Assembly: GCA_963678675.1 (NCBI GenBank)
Contig: OY783196.1
Location: forward strand, 25,212,827 to 25,276,826
Reading direction: 5' to 3'
Source: Xiphydria camelus
Taxonomy: Eukaryota; Arthropoda; Insecta; Hymenoptera; Xiphydriidae
Length of the DNA stretch: 64,000 nt
Part shown: piece after piece, positions 46,617 to 59,081 of the stretch
How the letters are laid out: every line of letters starts with the position of its first letter
Numbering within the stretch: position 1 is the stretch's first letter
Made by a program: the position numbers and the translations under genes
The notes under the pieces: generated by a model
The model's input: only the letters and a program-made list of their open reading frames with translations
Databases searched by the model: none
What the model was told of the DNA's origin: nothing

Positions 46617-47912
46617 AAGGAAGACGGGCATTGACAATAGCATAAACATGTTTTGAAATGAAAGCGAAACATTGTTTCAGTTATTACGAAATTTCTATTT
46701 AATTGCTTTTTGTTGGCTGTTCCACTGTATTGGAAAATATGAATTTGCACATTTTGTGCCATATTATTTATAAGCAATTTAAGTTAATAATTACAAAGAT
46801 TCTTGAATTTCCAAAAGTTTGAAATAGAAATGATGGGTATATGTGTATTAATTGTATCTTCAATTTTATTTTACTTATTTCTTTTTTTGAAGAGCCTTTT
46901 CCAATATGTATAGTAGAATTTCAGTTATTTCGGTCAGAATCAGAAATAATACGGATAATCAAATTAATATTTATTACTGATTAATTCTAGCAAGAAATAG
47001 TATATCATAATAATTTACTTCACAAATGGACATACATCCACATAAACAAATCGTGCCTTTCAAAAATATAATGTATGTCTATTTCATTTCTGCAGGTTCG
47101 CATTTTGTATACGTCATCTCATTTTCTTAATGTTTAAAATATCCATAATCAAACATTTACCTGGGGCATAAAATAATGTAGAAGTACATTTATTGCTCCT
47201 GTCGACCGTCGTAACAGGTTCCAATTAATTTTAACGTCAACGCGTATAATCCCCGTCGCTATTAATAGAGTTTCTACTACACTTTTATACAATAAGCACG
47301 GTCGTGAGAGATTGGTATACTGCCATTTAATAAAAATGTCAATTTCAAGCTTACATAGTGATTGCTATCATTCGCTCTGCGTGTTCATACTTTTCTAAAA
47401 CGATGAATATTTTTCTTCTGTACTTGTTTAATTATCTAAATGTTACGGACAGTGTACAACTCTGAGAATATTGATCTAATTTATATAGGCTGCATAATTG
47501 CGATGAGACTATCACGAATAAAATGCTACAAGCTGTTGAAAGTAATTGCCCAAACGTTTTATAAAGTATGACAAATTTAGAATGTATTATACGAATGGTA
47601 CTCCAATTTCCTATCACTATAAATCTGAAGTTCGTGTATATACATACATTTTCTATAACATTGGACAATAAATTACTATTACTTTAAGATGTATACTATC
47701 TTTTTGCTATTTTCATGAAATAAAATGTGGACTATATATTTTGATTGTAATAGCCCTTTCACAAAGGAAAATGCTCTACATATGTGTTTCTTCTTTTGAT
47801 TGCTATATCGTTAAAAATGATGTCTTAAAGTGTCATTGAATGGATCTCATTCAACGAGGATACTTTGCCGTGGTATATCCATTTCTGACAATAGACTATT
47901 TGCGATGTGCAG
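46617..47912 (+). other. fruitless intron sequence
   Basis: AT-rich; no further exon, repeat or regulatory motif that I can support. Confidence 0.5.
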
Positions 47913-48033
47913 GGTCATCCAGTCCTACTAGGAGAAGACGGAGGGCCCACGGCAGGAGCGCTCAGTGACGGTGTGCCGGCAACAGAGTCGTCTGAGCATC
48001 ACAACCCACACGAAATGCTCGACGGACTTGATG
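47913..48033 (+). CDS. Fruitless linker exon 2 (common donor for zinc-finger exons)
   Basis: The exon runs from the acceptor GATGTGCAG (AG at 47911-47912) to the donor CTTGATG|GTAAGA. It has 40 codons plus one base, entering in phase 0 and leaving in phase 1. The peptide starts GHPVLLGEDGGPTAGALSDG and ends HEMLDGLD; it is acidic linker with no fold. Its one-base overhang fits all four downstream C2H2 exons, each of which starts with two bases of a split codon. It can accept from the 39630 donor directly. Confidence 0.85.
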
Positions 48034-49414
48034 GTAAGATCTTATACACTGTTATATTGCCACTTAATCGAGACTTAACATATTTCCCTTTGTGTCGTCG
48101 GCAAAGCTCTTTATTTCTACTCAATGACTAAACATCGGCGAGAATAAATTTTCTAGTACGTTTTCAGACTAATATTCAATAAATAGTAGTCTTTTAAAGG
48201 GTTCTCCCTCTATACGGGTAATCTAAATATTTCTCAAAATATGAAATTAAGATCAGTTCCAGACGAACCGTATGATACGTATAGCTATTCGTGTAATTTA
48301 TCGACGTTCTTCAATAATTTTGTCAAAACATGAAGTAGGAATGGGATGAGAAGAAACTTTTATTAGCGATATTACTTTCATTATGACCTCCAGTTATTAT
48401 TCTCAGAATACTTCTCATTTAGTGGAGATTGCCAATCAAATGGGAAATATGTTAAATCCACGAAATCGAGGGAAATATCGCATGCACGTTTGTTTTGAGA
48501 TTCAAAGAGAAATGGAACAGTCATATTAGACGAGTGTCCCTCAATTTCCTATTTTCGCAAAAAGTAGTCACTCGTGTATACTATAGAGAACAGAGAAACT
48601 TATGAATCTTAGTATTTTGGTGATGGTATCGTGCATTTGCTAAGTCATTGTGGTAGAATTACGTAAACGTGTTAATACAGAAATATCTATAATTATACTG
48701 GTACGAGAAGCGGTCTGAGCAAATGGACCATACTCGTTACATTTGAGGATGGTGTGTGGGTTGAAAAGCGTGTGGTTGTTGATTCTGTTAAACTGGCATT
48801 GTTATACGTATTTATGACAAAATTAACGAATTGATATCTCTCCAACGGGGTTCTCGGTGCATGTCTGTATACTGTTTTCTACCCTCTTACATACTTACCG
48901 CGTCTATTACATCACTCCGCCTAGTGATCTCGATCATCATTCTCACATCTTGCGCCGTTCATTTGCTGCATGGTGTTACCACTTGACACACGATTCTACA
49001 GTAAGTTACTCACGGAAAGAAAAAGAAAACGAGCGAAGAGAACGAAAACTGCCGTGTGACAATTGAGCACTCTGTTTTTTATTTCGACGTTATCTCGAAA
49101 GTAGCGTGTGAACCGAGTAGAAGAGCCGAAGATAAAACGACATCGATATTTATCGATATACGATGTTTTGAGAGAACGTAAGCATAATAAGTATTGCTAC
49201 TCTAGTCTTCTGTTATTTATTATTTTTTTTTTCATATGTGACTTTTATCCTCGACGTAGGTGTGCGCTTATACGATATTTGCTAGAGTAGGAACAGTGTG
49301 GTATTTTCGATTGATTAAGCGTACCGTGTTACTTGTCTCTTGTGTAGAGCGTGAATTATGGTAGATTCTGTTATACCGTTGCATCAATCATTGAATTGGA
49401 ATCTTGTATTCCAG
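48034..49414 (+). other. Intron before the first C2H2 exon
   Basis: No coding exon recognised. Read-through of the linker exon donor adds 32 codons before a TAA at about 48129. The frame at 48857-49066 has no motif. Confidence 0.5.
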
Positions 49415-49722
49415 GAACGACAAGATCTTGCAAAAACGAAAAGGATTTAAAGTATGAGAGTAATAAGTTAGAGCCACACCTTGGTACGGAAAGTTGTAAG
49501 CTCTGCGGGAAAACTGTTGCCAACATAAAAAAGCACATGAAATCCCACTTTCCCGACAAATATCAGTGCCACATCTGTCTGATATCGTTAACCAGATCCG
49601 ACAATCTTAAAAGGCACATTAAGCTGAAACATGGAATACGAGAAGGATCTTTGATCTCGCCGTTTATGCGCTTGGAGGCGAAACATTTCTTAGATAAATC
49701 GGAAGAGACTTACCTCACCTAA
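49415..49722 (+). CDS. Fruitless C2H2 zinc-finger terminal exon, first
   Basis: The acceptor TTGTATTCCAG gives an exon starting with GA plus codons, completing GGA (Gly) after the 48033 donor. It has 101 residues before the TAA. A short lead (TTRSCKNEKDLKYESNKLEP) precedes the finger pair CKLCGKTVANIKKHMKSH and CHICLISLTRSDNLKRHIKL(K)H. Finger 1 has C-x2-C-x9-H-x3-H (shorter than the classical x12); finger 2 is C-x2-C-x12-H-x4-H. The same pair architecture marks Fruitless C-terminal variants. The isoform would be about 379 residues with the BTB and both linkers. The specific letter name of the variant is not assigned. Confidence 0.92.
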
Positions 49723-50907
49723 GCATAGCTGTAATGTCGAGGGAAAAGTGAGGGACTAACACAGCCGATGGAACTTACTTTTCGGGTGTTGAAAAAACGA
49801 ATTACCTCGTTCCGTCAGGTCTGAAAGAGCGTTCGGAGGCTTGTGAAAATTGCGGTCGCCCAACGACGCGTCTAATTTATTTAAATTATTTCCAAACTAT
49901 AATATATATTTTAATAATGTGTCTAATTATTTATATATACGTAACTTATTCTTAAGTACATTTCCCTCTCCCCGAAGGAGAGTGAATCCTTCACCGTCTC
50001 GCCGAAATTTGTAACATATAGATGGATTTCTCATAGGCATAACCTGAGTACAAAACGATTGTCATAGCCTATCTCATTAATGAAAATTACCTTTAAAGTA
50101 CAATGGTACGCGTATCTCTAGAAGTCAGCCGTTTAAACTCGAGATGTTGACATTTTTAACTTGCGGTACGCGTCTCACCGGTGCATGGAACTGTAAACGC
50201 GATAAACTAGAGAGAAACTTTACGAAAGAAAACAACCGGCACTGCTTTATCTGCGTATGTCGCTATTGCGATTTTTCTCTTTGCCGGGAGTAACAATTTC
50301 TTCGTCTTGAACAAGGTTGCTACTGCGGAAAGTTCGTTCGAACTGCGATCGGTTCATCTGTATACGAGGTGCACATCGCTTAGTATGCGGAATCGGTCGA
50401 CCTTGACCGTCAAATTTCGGGTACATTCATACGTTGTCGAATTTAAAAATTCGCGAGAAAGTGAAAAGCCCGTATAGTCATTTATCGAACTTCATCAATT
50501 CCCCAGTCCCGCGAACGTACGCACTTGTACGTTGGTCGCCGCCCTGTACGACTCTCCAAGTTCCATGCCCGATACGCATTTCTTGCCAATCCTGTACTAC
50601 TGTATCGTACTACGGAGAAAAAGCAGTATTAAATCATAGGTTGTGAAAAACGTCGAAGACTGAATAAGAATTTAGAGCCCATTTGGCTCGGCATAGTCAT
50701 GAAAACTAGTCTCAAGCCCATAGGCTAATATAAACAGGTTTTTAGGCTTTCTTGTGGTGCCTTTTAGTACAAGACTAATCAATAATATAATTTTTAATAC
50801 ATGATTTATAACAGTACCTAGATTATGCATGTCTGACCAATTTTACTCCACTATAACGTTTTCCTCTCTGAACGGCCGTTTTTACCTTCGCTTTTCTCTA
50901 TTTGCAG

Positions 50908-51209
50908 ATTCGACATTTTTTACTCCTCCGAGCATTGAATGTGTGCCGATATCGGATATAGAGAAAGTAAACGTGTCAGATTTTTTTGAAAAGCTGCCGC
51001 ATACTTACACTAGCAGATGCAAAATATGTGGGAGAATCGTATCGAATCTAAGGAATCATTATCTAACGCATAATCCAGGAAATTTTATATGCCCAATGTG
51101 TGGCTGCCGTAGAACGAGGTTGGACAATCTAAAAGTTCACATTAAACATAAACATCCCGACATACAGATAGTGCACAAAAACATACACTGCACCACGATT
51201 TTAAATTAA
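50908..51209 (+). CDS. Fruitless C2H2 zinc-finger terminal exon, second
   Basis: The acceptor TCTATTTGCAG leads to AT plus codons, completing GAT (Asp) after the 48033 donor. It encodes 99 residues, then TAA. The lead DSTFFTPPSIECVPISDIEK is followed by CKICGRIVSNLRNHYLTH and CPMCGCRRTRLDNLKVHIKH(K)H, the same short-first-finger pair. The RTRLDNLK recognition helix differs from the TRSDNL(K/R) of the other three exons (Leu for Ser), which predicts a different DNA preference. The isoform would be about 377 residues. Confidence 0.92.
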
Positions 51210-52820
51210 GTTGCAGTTACTTTCGTTCACGCCATTTTACTAGTTTTACATTAAAATGTGCGTAACGCCCTAGAGCAAGACGACTCTTTTTTCTTTTTTC
51301 TTTTTTTTTTAATAAGCGGCGCGATCTGCCGAGTTTGGATGGAAAAGAAATAGTACGAAAATATTTCATATATATATAGTTATGTACGTATTTTTTATGT
51401 AGCGCTATTGCAATTTTAAGAAACTATATGGAAGAGAGAACCAAATGAGTCACGCCTTTACTTTTACCGCCTCGTCAAAATGACATGGAGCGCGATAATT
51501 TTCACGCTTTTTTGTATACGCATCTCTTTGCGGAATTATCGGGCGACATTGATTTTTGGCCAGTGAAAGTACAAAGCGTCACTGCGTATTGCCAAGCTAT
51601 TCACGTACCAAAAGTACAATGGCGGGCGAGCGAGCTTCGCGAGTACCTTTTGTCGACGCTCTGTGTACTCGACGACACATACCCAATTGGCCAGATTTTC
51701 GTTTAGATCAGGAACGTGCGCGATACACCCCGAACAATATCATTTTACCTTCATTTCGTTACCTCTGTCGCATAATTTTCTTTTTTTGCATTGCACAACA
51801 AATGTTCAATGTGTGCCTGTTCAAAGCGCACGAAGTCCCGAGAGTCTAGGATGGTCTTGCGTCTCGTTCGTTATCCTCCTTGCTGGCATCTTGCTTTTGG
51901 TGCTTGACATAGCCTGAATATTTTACTAACACGAGAATGAATGGTGGCGCGGTCACATACGACGGATAGGTCTGCCTGCTTCTGCGCGCACGTCTCGTTC
52001 GAACCGGATACATGAAAGAAAGAATATTCTTCGTACATGTCTCTACTTAAAAAATGTAAGCGCCCGATACAAGGAAGGGATGTAGAAAAACACGAGAAAC
52101 TCTTACAGCCGAATATTTTCACTCCTTCCGTCAGGCCGGCTTTCGAAGTCGAACTTGAAGAGCCGATTCGCATTACTCCCTTTCCTAAAGTCACGCTCGA
52201 CGAGGACGTCGAGATGAATTATATGAAATATTACTCTCGAAGCGCGCACTCGGGAGAAGGCTCTCGACGACGCGTTACGAGTTCTCCGCGAGGAAAGTTC
52301 GGAAACGCAATGCCGAGATGAAGCGAGCGAATTGATCTAGTTATCGATCTTTCTTTGCGTTTTCGAATATTACGCCCCGCCCATGATATACCCTCCGGTC
52401 GATATCGCGCGACGTACTTTGCGCTCCGAACTCAACGTGCGCAGAGGTACAGGCAAGACCTTCGTACGACCCGACCGCCACGGCATTCCATGATAATAAT
52501 ATTTAATGAAACATAGCTTGCTAAGATGTGAGTGTGATTAAGTTTTAAGCGAAGAATATTTTCCCGTCGATTAGCCTGACGAGAGTCGAGCGGCTTCGTA
52601 TAGTCGGAGCATAGGTATGTTGAGTGATCGATGGCAGTGAATGCGAGTGTTGTAGATGATGTGATGCTAAGGGCTGCGGACCGAGAGCTCCACGTCGCGT
52701 TGAAGCGGAGTCGGGGCTAAATCGGAGCATTCGCACCGTTGGAGCAACGTTTTTCCTATCGATTTAGCTCCGGTTCCGCACATCAACCGGATCTGGAAAT
52801 CTCGGTTCTAAGGGGGCTCC
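51210..52820 (+). other. 3' UTR or intron between zinc-finger exons
   Basis: Probably 3' UTR of the second C2H2 exon, then intron. A 94-codon frame at 52037-52321 has mildly coding-like acidic and proline content but no domain and no splice support; I do not call it a gene. No AATAAA near the stop is obvious. Confidence 0.4.

Positions 52821-52858
<38 letters not shown>
52821..52858. repeat. (CT)n microsatellite forming the acceptor tract of the third C2H2 exon
   Basis: It is a nearly pure CT dinucleotide run with one TTT interruption. It ends seven bases before the AG at 52864-52865 and so serves as the polypyrimidine tract of the following exon. Confidence 0.9.
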
Positions 52859-52865
52859 GTTCCAG

Positions 52866-53212
52866 TGTTGGCCAGTGGTGTCTCACTGAAGAGAGAGGGG
52901 GTTGGCCCTCGCGGTCTGACGACGGAGCTCCAGCTGTCCTGCTGGATGCCTCCACCCTTGCAACCCTCCGCGACAAGGGAAGTGAGGGGGGCAGGGACGG
53001 CGCATCAGTATGATATGTTTATCCGCGTACCTAGCGACTGCCGCCCTCAGCTGTACAGCTGCCTCCACTGTGGCAAGTCGGTCAGTAACCGATGGCACCA
53101 CATTCGCTCCCATCAGTCACAGAACTGCCATTGTCCATTCTGCAATAATGTATTCACTCGAAGCGATAATCTCAAGGCGCACATTAAGAATAAACACCCG
53201 GAACTCGTGTGA
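52866..53212 (+). CDS. Fruitless C2H2 zinc-finger terminal exon, third
   Basis: The acceptor CTCTGTTCCAG (after the CT microsatellite) gives TG plus codons, completing GTG (Val) after the 48033 donor. It has 114 residues before the TGA. A longer lead (VLASGVSLKREG ... IRVPSDCRPQ) precedes CLHCGKSVSNRWHHIRSH and CPFCNNVFTRSDNLKAHIKN(K)H. The SNRWHH motif of finger 1 is shared with the best-known Drosophila Fruitless finger pair, so this exon is the strongest single match to fly Fru. The isoform would be about 392 residues. Confidence 0.93.
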
Positions 53213-54449
53213 AAATGTCCACCCTTTTCTATTTTGCGGCGTCCCGGCGGCGCTGTGCCGGCCCGTTCCGAAGGGGTCTCCTATGCGTCACGCGCGCCAC
53301 GGGAGCCGCAAAGAAAAGGAGCGGAAAGTGAGAAAGGGGACGGTGTTCGAAAGTATATTGTAGAAGGATACTCAAACCCGTATCTAACCAAAGGATAATA
53401 ATGCAAATGTTAAAAGACAGTTGACGACATTTCAAGTCGTATTCCCTTTCGCACGAACGAAAAGGAGGAATTCTCGCGCACGGAGGTTCCTAATCTCGAG
53501 TCGAAAGTATCGATTCCTCCACCCCTCTTCTGGATTAACGGCGACGTACCGAGACGAATCGCGCGACTTTTGGCGCTAGGGAATCCGATTACGTAACGCT
53601 TCGATCGTACTCGTTGCGGTACGTGATTGGCGCGCACTACCCAAGATTCGCGTGCGAAAGTTACTCAAGTAGTTTGAAGGTCAGACTTCGCCCGGAAGCA
53701 ACCTACGGATGATCTCAATCATCGTCTCGCCGCGCGTCTCAATTGTTCATCCAGAATTGACGAAACGTCCCTTCGAGCCTAGTGGGCCGCGCGACGCTTT
53801 TCCGAGAAACAAGAAGAAAAATAAATATATACACGTGGTTATACGAGCGCGTTTCGCCGCTATGCAAGGGGTTAAAAACGCGTTAAATCGTTCCGCATCG
53901 TTTACAGACCAAACATGTACCTAATTTATCGTGGAGTAGCCACGGTGGCTTTAAAGCAACCACATTAGTCGTATGCTCTCTTCGTTCGAGCTGCTGAGAA
54001 ATTCTCGAAACCCCACCCAGTAATGTCCGATCGTTTTTGTATCGTAGACCACTGATAAGACTGAGCGATTCTCCAGTTATGGCTTTGGTAGAATGAAAAA
54101 TAATTTACGTGGGGACTCTGCTGAGTATACGTGTCGTCGATCGACAGGTTTCCATAGAAATCGAAGCCGTCGGTTTGCCTATAATAGGCAGGGACCAACG
54201 GAGCTCGTACGTATTTGTGTCGGCGCTTGTCGATCCGTGCCGTTAAAGTAGAAAAACCACAATGTGTGAGTCGCCTCGCGTATGCAACGAGGAAAATGAC
54301 GAGCGATCGATAGACAGCCTCGCGACTGCTCGGGACGTATTAATAGTTACGGTTACTTATGTAGGTTGGTTTTAGCTCGGTTGCATGTCGCGATTGAAGA
54401 GTGATGGGCTCGACGCTCCGCGAGGTTCTTTGTAACGAAAATGCGAGTC

Positions 54450-54451
<2 letters not shown>

Positions 54452-54512
<61 letters not shown>
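54452..54512. repeat. (GA)n microsatellite, ~60 bp
   Basis: Uninterrupted GA dinucleotides over about 30 units in the intron between the third and fourth C2H2 exons. It is the longest pure microsatellite of the window and yields spurious Ser/Leu frames on the minus strand. Confidence 0.95.
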
Positions 54513-54514
<2 letters not shown>

Positions 54515-55829
54515 TCGGGGTGCTCGCCGCGAGTTTCTATAATTGTACAATCGAAAGTCGAACGCGTTCAGTTATAGTTTATTCTCGCCTTGCATAAAAC
54601 CTTGCGGAACATCGGATCGCTATATCTATTTATTAAAATAACTGGACCATGCTTGAACGATAGAACATTTCACCCCTGATATCCCTCAATTTTAGCTCGC
54701 ATTTCGAAAACGAACGCGATGCCAATTTCCGTAAAATACTATAGATAATTTAATGAATAACTTCTCAAAATGAAGATATTAATAGTTCATTATTTGTTGT
54801 AATGAATTTTTCTGTAAATATATTCGGTTCAGAGCTTCGCGCTACACAAGCGTATTTAGCGCGAAACTCTACCGAGTTCTTGATTACTCTCTATCACGAG
54901 AAATCGAGCAGACACTTCTATAAACTTTCGTTTAAGGAAATTCAGCGTACAGGCGCGGTCTGGATACCGTCACATCCGGAATTTTTTCGGGCAGTTTTCG
55001 GTCGACGATAAAATGAAAAGTATAATACGAGCTATTACATAAAAATGCCCAAAAATTCAAGATGGGACTAGCCTAATCCTATCTGCTGAGAGCAGGGCGC
55101 GGATTTTACTTAAATGAGAAGGTTTTTCCCAATCAGAGCGCTTCTGCGTGTTAAATAAAAAGCTAACGATCTACAAAGTAAACCGAGAATTCTTAAGTCG
55201 CGCGGCGAAAGTTCAAACGAACATGAATCGATCATTCCGAGTTTGGTCGTGGGGAATAAGAAAAAGAGAATGAACGATCAATGTGCATTCTAAAGAAAAG
55301 GTACATGCAGACGAGTACAAAGAAATTCGTAGAACGAAAAGAGAAACACGCGTGAAAAAGAAAAAGAAAAGCAAACGAGTCATATTGGTCTGTATTCCTG
55401 TGGCGAGAGATCGCGTTTGACACTGACGTTGAACCTTGTTGACCATCGTGTACCCGTAATGTGCCATACCAACGTAGTTCCATAAGTATTTAATTTGCTT
55501 TCAAAGCCTACTTTATATTTAGTTATTAATCTTAGCCTATATAGGACATAGTGACGTAAATTGTAATATTTTTGTACTGGCTATTTGTGAAATAAATGAT
55601 GACTTTAATTTAACAGGTTACATGTGTTTGTTGGTGGGGTGGGTGGGGATCGTAACGTGTCTAGAGTTTTGTGCGTCGGGTGTGAATCGGAGAGGGTGTT
55701 CCCGGATGTATACGTCATCGGAGCGGACCGTCGATGCGTGTTTGCGGTCGCTCCATCTGCACTCCATACATTTTCTCCACTCGGGTCTCAGATCTAACGA
55801 ATATATCGTTTTTACTGGTGTTCTCCCTC

Positions 55830-55831
<2 letters not shown>

Positions 55832-55866
<35 letters not shown>
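55832..55866. repeat. (TC)n microsatellite with pyrimidine-rich tail
   Basis: A pure TC run followed by about 110 bp of T/C-rich sequence. It is intronic, and no AG acceptor with a coding continuation follows. Confidence 0.9.
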
Positions 55867-55868
<2 letters not shown>

Positions 55869-56961
55869 CCTTTCTCTTTCTCTTTTCCTCTCTATATCTC
55901 TCTCTTCTTTCTCATTTTTCATTCTTTCATTTTCTCCTTTGTTTCTTTTCCTTTCACTCTTCCTTCCTATCACTTCGCCTATCTTATCTGTCTCTGTCGC
56001 TCTCACAAATAATCACATGCAACTGACATTCTTCACAAGAATCTAATAAAAACTTAACAAGGATCCTACTTTAACAAAGGTACTCTTATCGTTCCCAATT
56101 TGTATATACATATACATAAGCAGGATCGTGGGTTGCATACCATAAATAGGAATTGTGTGAGTGCGAGCGAGAACGCCGATTTAATTTCGATGAACGCATA
56201 AGCGTTTCTCCGTGGCGCGCTCCTGCTGGACAAGTCCGCGAAGTTTTTTACAGTGTGCAGCCCATGATTTTGCATAAACATAAATTGTTATTATCGAGAG
56301 AGGCTCGCCAAAATGTCAATCGCCTGTGTCCAGTTTGAGTCCTCGAGGCGACGTTAAGGATGATCGCACCTGTTTTTTCCAAACCGACCCGCTTCTACTG
56401 CTTATCGATCGTATCGCGCGATTGTGTATCTACGAATATGTCGAATCTCATTCTCTGTGAATTTTCGATTCAACGTTTTTTTTTTCTAGGGAGAAGTCCG
56501 TGCGACGTTGAAAAAAAAAGTCGAATCCTCCCTTCGCGTCTTCGTTCGTAATTGGCGTTTTTCAATAGTGGGGCACTCTCGGGAATCCCCGCGCAGTCTC
56601 GATGATGCGCGATTTTGAAACGTCGCTACCGGGCGATGGGCCAGCCATGGCGGCGCTTTCGAGCTTAAATTAGAGTAGACTGGACGCAGGAGCAAAATGG
56701 ATTGACTCGTTGGCGTACCGCAGATATGATGCATAGTGTACCTGCCGCCAACCACGTTCTGTAATGTGTTTTACTTGTTAATATGTAAATTTGAATCTCC
56801 TGCACTCTCGATAGTTCTCGAAGCATACTAATCTCTTTTGCATAAGCGCATTTCACACAAGCGGATGCGATAGATCTTCTCGATCAGATCGATGCGCATA
56901 TGTAGCGAGCGGTAGGTCGGGAAGAAACAGTTGAGTGACTTGTCTTGTGTTGATGTTGCAG

Positions 56962-57254
56962 GTTCAAAAGCCTGGCACATGCGGCTGACCTTTGACCGGG
57001 TGCCAGGTGGCTGCAACCTTCACAGGTGCAAGCTGTGCGGCAAGGTCGTGACGCACATCAGGAACCACTACCACGTCCACTTCCCCGGCAGGTTTGAGTG
57101 TCCTCTCTGTCGTGCCACGTATACTCGTAGCGACAACTTGCGCACGCATTTTAAATTCAAACACCCAGAAGCAAGAAAGATCGATCTTAACGATTTCATG
57201 GCAGGCTCGTTGGCGCTCTCCGCGAATAACGACACCATGAACACCCTATCCTAA
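56962..57254 (+). CDS. Fruitless C2H2 zinc-finger terminal exon, fourth
   Basis: The acceptor TTGATGTTGCAG gives GT plus codons, completing GGT (Gly) after the 48033 donor. It has 96 residues before the TAA. The lead SKAWHMRLTFDRVPGG is followed by CKLCGKVVTHIRNHYHVH and CPLCRATYTRSDNLRTHFKF(K)H, then a 28-residue tail rich in Ala, Ser and Asn. Exon base composition is GC-rich compared with its flanks. The isoform would be about 374 residues. Confidence 0.93.
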
Positions 57255-57350
57255 GCGCGCAGCGACGCAAAGCGTCGATCACGTGCTCCGCGAGAGGGTC
57301 TGATCAGTTTGAACACCAAATCTACATAGGTTCTACGCTTAAATAGTGAA

Positions 57351-57356
57351 AATAAA
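57351..57356 (+). terminator. Candidate polyadenylation signal after the fourth C2H2 exon
   Basis: AATAAA lies about 100 bp downstream of the stop at 57254, close enough for a short 3' UTR. Confidence 0.45.
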
Positions 57357-59081
57357 TTGTTGAGCTAAGATCCACGAACGATGTCTAGGAGTAAGAGAAT
57401 TGGGTGATATTGAGAGGGGGAGGGGGGAGGGAGGGCAGCCTTATTTTCAGTCCAAGCGTTTTGGCGATTGAGGATAAGTAAAAAAGGGGACAAACAAAAA
57501 ATAACTATACATAAATGGGAGCAAATGTGGTGCCAATTCCTCCCGTAGTTACTGCTAAGTGGCGTCGGCAAGTTGGCAGCCGGAAAGAATATTATTATAA
57601 AATAATGATAAAAAAAGTATAATTCATTCGATACGCAGGGTGAGTCGTATAGTTGTTGAAATTTTATAGTTGGATTTCATATTAGATCGTAACGTTTATT
57701 ATTCGAAGGTTAATAGCAATACTACGATATACATATATCTTACGTGCACATATTGTATATGTATATAAATATACATAGAGAGAGACGAAGAGATAGAAAA
57801 AAGAGAGAGAGAGAACATACGTGTCCATACTCACGTAAGATAAATTAATACGATCGACTAACAACGAAAATTCTGTCCTATGCATCATTTAAAAGATTTT
57901 TGATAAAAAATTAAAAGAGAGAAAGAAAGAAAATCGTAGCGCTTTGCAGCTCTAATATGAATTTTGACTATAAAACGTTACTTGTTATTAACAGCTAAAA
58001 GTCTATATAATGATTAAACTGCACACCGCAACTGTAATGCAGCAAATAGTGGAAAATCATGAGACATTCCACGATCGGGACTTAAATGCATAGGGAAAAA
58101 ATAAGAATTATTGTATTGGATGATTTATATAGTGCTATATTTTATACTTTATATAATCTACCGTTATATTCTACATTGGTTGAAGAGATAGATTACTTTA
58201 AAACACAATTTATCCAAGGGGTGGTTACATGTTCACGGCATCGTTGCACATTGATATTTAATTGGTTGGGGTGCAATCTGTTCTTGTTTTCTACATGAAA
58301 ATTTATGTATCGTATAACAACCTACACACGCATATAATGATTAACTTACAATTATCGAAGCAAAAAGGTACATTACGCAGGTTGTGAGAGACATGGGTAG
58401 AGAGAGGGAGGGGGAGGGGAGAGAGAGAGAGAGAGAGAAAGAGGGTCGGCTTCTCGGGAAAGAATGACCGCACACGATCATTACGAATTTTGACTTCGGA
58501 CGATCATTTACGTTTATGCGTGTATATACTCGATCAAATGTGGCCATGCATGATTATATATGCCCATTAAGTATCATATTTTTCATATCTAATATACACG
58601 TCAAAAATCCATTTGAAATTCAGTATTGCCACATATTGAATCCGCTATTTCGTATTTCACCATTTCATCTTCCCTTTTAATTTTAACGATCCATGAAAAA
58701 AGCTTGGAAACTTAATCCTGGAAATAACATAACTTTTTAAATTTCTGTCCGCCGTATAATGTTTGCATAAAAAGAAATAATAGTAACAAGTCCAACTAAC
58801 AAACAAGTAAGAATAGAAAGAAATGGAGATGTCAATAATTGAAAATTTCGTCTGCTTAAATGGCCAATAACCTAAAAACTTTCGTTACCCATTTCATCTT
58901 AAAAAACATTTTATAAAATATTTTATAAAATTCTTACTTGTGGAGTCCTCAGAAGATCATGCATAGTGTACTATAAAAGCGAAATTTTCAAACAACGAAC
59001 TCATTAACAATTATATAATCTCATATAAGCGTATATTTTAATTGTAGATAACACTAATCCTGACATATATTACATAACTAT
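57357..59081. other. Region downstream of the fourth C2H2 exon
   Basis: AT-rich, with (GA)n-type runs at about 57776-57815 and 58399-58443. No gene is supported. It may be extended 3' UTR or an intron leading to exons beyond the window. Confidence 0.45.

Larger units (their letters stand above)
53213..56961 (+). other. 3' UTR and intron before the fourth C2H2 exon
   Basis: Contains the (GA)n microsatellite at 54452-54512 and the CT-rich tract at 55832-55866. No AATAAA soon after the third exon is clear; one occurs near 53820. Small frames here have no motif. Confidence 0.45.

Noticed and set aside
52037..52321. 94-codon plus-strand frame after the second Fruitless finger exon
   Set aside because: Mildly coding-like, but no acceptor in phase, no domain, and position suggests 3' UTR or intron.
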